Part shown: positions 61,760 through 64,000 of the stretch, in pieces
Numbering within the stretch: position 1 is the first letter of the stretch
Layout: every line of letters begins with the position of its first letter
NCBI RefSeq assembly: GCF_011799805.1
Contig: NZ_WXUB01000001.1
Location: forward strand, 1,054,001 to 1,118,000
DNA from: Maribellus sediminis
GTDB lineage: Bacteria > Bacteroidota > Bacteroidia > Bacteroidales > Prolixibacteraceae
Reading direction: 5' to 3'
Length of the DNA stretch: 64,000 nucleotides
Notes under the pieces: generated by a model
The model's database searches: none
What the model saw: only the letters and a program-made list of their open reading frames with translations
What the model was told of the DNA's origin: nothing
Position numbers and translations under genes: made by a program

Positions 61760-63045
61760 TTTTTGTTTCCGGTTAGGTATATACCCATGTTTATTCCTAC
61801 TTTCCTGAAAGATGTTTTATTGTTGCTATTTTGTGCTTTTGTTTGAGTATAGGTGGCAAAAACAAAAAACGGAATCTTATTTCTACTCAGATTGAAATCG
61901 CAACCTAAGCGCAGAAACCAACCCAAAGAGGATGGCGAAAATGGCGACTCACTTAATTCCTGAGTTTCTACTTTATCACTTTTCTCTGTTTCGATGATTA
62001 ACCGTGAATCTATCGAAATGTTAACATCGAATAATGTTCCTGCTGCTATTGTTGGACGAAACTTACCCTTTGGATAGGTATATCTGAATCCAAACGAAGG
62101 TTCGAAAATGGTCTGAGATAGAAAGCTTTCAGAATAGGTTCGCCAAATGCCTGTGTTGTATTCATTGGAACCATGATAATTTACTTTAGTAAATGCAAGA
62201 CCGAAGTCTAGTGAGATTTTTTCGTTTAGAGCCGGAGAATATAAATTCAGCATGATTCCTCCTTCTAATGCCGAAGTCGAGGGGTATTCCATAACTGGAT
62301 AATCGCCGGATGAGACATTTAGCTTCCATACACCAAAACCTACCAGAGGACTTAGTTTTGCTCTTAAAGGAGGAAGCGGCTTTTCGAAAACAATGCATTC
62401 CTGATCGGTACAAACATAATCATGGTAGTCTTTTGTAATTTTTAATAGCGATTTATGGCTGAGTCTGGCTTTGTCAATTTCGGGTTGAATTTCCATGCAG
62501 TCTGCCATAGAGGTCTTTAACAATCCAATATAACGATTAGTATTCTGAATGGTCTTTCCTATTCCCGGCACCTCTTTTTCTATTTCCTCTTCCTGTAATC
62601 TCAACATTTGCATGTTTTTATCTTCCAAAAAATACATGTAGGTATATGATGTGGCGTAAAAATACAGTTTAGTAATTCCATCAAGTATAAATTCCAGAAA
62701 CACCTGTTTCGTACCATCTTCTGTCTCAATTGATTTAGAAATATAATACTTGCTGTTGGTAAAACGGTAAGCTTTTATATCCGATGGTTCAAACTTAATA
62801 GGTTCAGCATCCTTGTTCGTTTTAAAAGCACAAAAGCTACTGTTTCGCACATTGCCTCTATAGTCCACCAGACCATGAACAGTATCGTTTTCCCAGGTAA
62901 TGTAGTACCCAGGACGAAAATCGGTCTGACCAGATGCAGTTGTTGCAGTAAATAGTAAAATAATTAAAAGGAGTCGAATCGCTTTAAGCTGACTGGAATA
63001 AAAAATGTGCCTTCGAAAGGGGGAATAATTAGTAAACATCATCAT
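61756..63045 (-). CDS. outer-membrane beta-barrel-like protein
   Basis: 429 residues. A hydrophobic segment (AIRLLLIILLFTATTASGQ) at about 22-40 acts as signal peptide; the three Met at the start make the exact start uncertain. The middle (about 45-240) is an unassigned domain with DFRPGYYITWENDTVHGLVD. The last 180 residues alternate in the manner of a small outer-membrane barrel (IFEPSFGFRYTYPKGKFRPT, GWFLRLGCDFNLSRNKIPF) and end in a hydrophobic strand. It is translationally coupled with the Kelch/TIG lipoprotein and preceded by a second Kelch gene; the three may form one surface complex (inference). Confidence 0.7.
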   Translation of the reverse strand: MMMFTNYSPFRRHIFYSSQLKAIRLLLIILLFTATTASGQTDFRPGYYITWENDTVHGLVDYRGNVRNSSFCAFKTNKDAEPIKFEPSDIKAYRFTNSKYYISKSIETEDGTKQVFLEFILDGITKLYFYATSYTYMYFLEDKNMQMLRLQEEEIEKEVPGIGKTIQNTNRYIGLLKTSMADCMEIQPEIDKARLSHKSLLKITKDYHDYVCTDQECIVFEKPLPPLRAKLSPLVGFGVWKLNVSSGDYPVMEYPSTSALEGGIMLNLYSPALNEKISLDFGLAFTKVNYHGSNEYNTGIWRTYSESFLSQTIFEPSFGFRYTYPKGKFRPTIAAGTLFDVNISIDSRLIIETEKSDKVETQELSESPFSPSSLGWFLRLGCDFNLSRNKIPFFVFATYTQTKAQNSNNKTSFRKVGINMGIYLTGNKK

Positions 63046-63255
63046 AAAAGTTCGTCCATATTTGCTTATAAATATATAAATTTTATCACGCCATTAACAT
63101 TTTAAGAATTTGAAAATGATTTTGTTTTATTTTAACCAGTTCGCTTTTTGGGTGTGCAACTAGAAATAATTCACCGTCAACTATCATGTGGTTTATCCGA
63201 TTTTATTTCAAAAGTAACACTTTGCCAAAATCTAAAGAAGAGAGAAGTTTTATCC

Positions 63256-63999
63256 TTATTCGTGATCCTTGTAGGCGGCCATAAAGTCGTTGTTCTGGTT
63301 AATGTCTTCGAAATAAGCCATATCGTTTGATACAAAAACCGAAATCTCGGGGTGGTTCATCAATAAAAGAGGAACATATGCCGATTTTTTCCAAAAGTCT
63401 CTTTCTGCGTCATAGCGGTAAATGAAATTATAACGGGTGTCGTAAACATATCCGTTGTTGCGGTACGAGAAACCAACAGGAAATTGACTATAGCCTCCTG
63501 TTTCTATAGGATTTTGGTTTTTCTCAATCCATAAGTCGCCGTTTTCGATGTATTGATAAGTACGTTCAGCAACCATCATGTACATATTATTGTCGCTTTT
63601 GAATGCAAAACCAAATGCATATTCGAAATTCACCGGGAAATTACGCAGACGGGAATATTCTTCATTTTCAAAATCGCATAGCCAGTGTTCGCCCGTGTCG
63701 GTAATAACATGAGTACCGTTGGCAGTTTCGAAATAAGTTGCCGTTCTAAAACTGAATGGCAAATTGCCTTTTTGGGTCCAGGTTTTTCCTGGGATGTCGT
63801 ACACCCAAAGGTCGTTATAGGTTTCGCCCAGCCAGTCTTGCCCGCCAACCAGGTACAGGCTGTCATTGTTTGTAATGTACAAGGCTCCCTTGGTGTTATG
63901 TGGAAAATAGTCGCTGTCCTCAGTCTGCCAGCTGTCGTTTTCGGGATCGTAAATATGAACTACTGGCCGCCATATTTCGTGAATGTAAGCCCGGTTGTT
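63256..63999 (-). CDS. Kelch-repeat protein, 5' end outside window
   Basis: At least 248 residues; the frame stays open to the right edge, so the N-terminus is missing. Kelch units include VHIYDPENDSWQTEDSDYF, LWVYDIPGKTWTQKGNLPF, FAFKSDNNMYMMVAER and FSYRNNGYVYDTRYNFIYRY. It resembles the propeller part of the lipoprotein at 59669 and may be a paralogue. On the same strand as the barrel gene, with a 210-bp gap that shows no terminator. Confidence 0.75.
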   Translation of the reverse strand, partial: NNRAYIHEIWRPVVHIYDPENDSWQTEDSDYFPHNTKGALYITNNDSLYLVGGQDWLGETYNDLWVYDIPGKTWTQKGNLPFSFRTATYFETANGTHVITDTGEHWLCDFENEEYSRLRNFPVNFEYAFGFAFKSDNNMYMMVAERTYQYIENGDLWIEKNQNPIETGGYSQFPVGFSYRNNGYVYDTRYNFIYRYDAERDFWKKSAYVPLLLMNHPEISVFVSNDMAYFEDINQNNDFMAAYKDHE

Positions 64000-64000
64000 G

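Overview
The window comes from a member of the Bacteroidota, most likely a fermentative, marine- or sediment-type lineage near the Marinilabiliales/Prolixibacteraceae (inference). The support is a PorE-like OmpA/TPR/beta-propeller lipoprotein of the type IX secretion kind, a type III glutamine synthetase, TAnnTTTG promoter boxes with almost no Shine-Dalgarno sequences, Tat-lipoprotein starts, a formylglycine sulfatase, DUF3857 transglutaminases and an NADH-linked [FeFe] hydrogenase. No rRNA or tRNA gene, CRISPR array or complete insertion sequence was recognised.

Layout. 1-4.7 kb: the end of an M16 peptidase, then a TldE/TldD pair in which only TldD carries an export signal. 5.1-12.2 kb: three glutamine-synthetase-superfamily genes of three classes (GSII, GSI-like, GSIII); the GSI-like gene is in an operon with a phosphotransferase and a HAD phosphatase. 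12.3-16.1 kb: a 384-bp MITE-like element with 27-bp inverted ends, katG and a DUF2007 protein. 16.4-19.0 kb: a PorE-like protein and a small regulatory-domain secreted protein with a paralogue at 45.5 kb.

19.1-30.2 kb is the centrepiece. A SpoIIE-type phosphatase and a PAS protein are divergent from a long operon: DRTGG protein, RsbW-like ATPase, a sensory-type [FeFe]-hydrogenase homologue (proton-transfer Cys replaced by Phe), second DRTGG protein, PHP phosphoesterase, second GHKL ATPase, then hndB-like, hydB, hydA and hydC for a trimeric/tetrameric NADH-linked hydrogenase. A 427-bp element with 30-bp imperfect inverted ends, carrying an rRNA-intervening-sequence-type four-helix-bundle gene, sits between hydA and hydC. 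I infer a redox/H2-responsive phospho-switch built next to the enzyme it may control.

30.3-44.7 kb: alpha/beta hydrolase, NIPSNAP protein, aldo/keto reductase, Tat-exported Gfo/Idh oxidoreductase, an S9 peptidase, a probable GH110-type beta-helix glycosidase/VOC/sulfatase operon, and mutS2. 44.7-54.9 kb is repeat-rich accessory DNA with a GH43-type pair, an AT-rich NACHT NTPase (possible anti-phage gene), a C-terminally truncated flotillin FloA, and several repeat families: dispersed hairpins after stop codons, a 315-bp tandem duplication differing by an exact 50-bp insertion, and an array of CCTG/T-tract units spaced every 20-21 bp. 55-64 kb: two adjacent DUF3857 transglutaminase proteins, a small HEAGH protein, and a Kelch/TIG lipoprotein-barrel-Kelch cluster running off the right edge.
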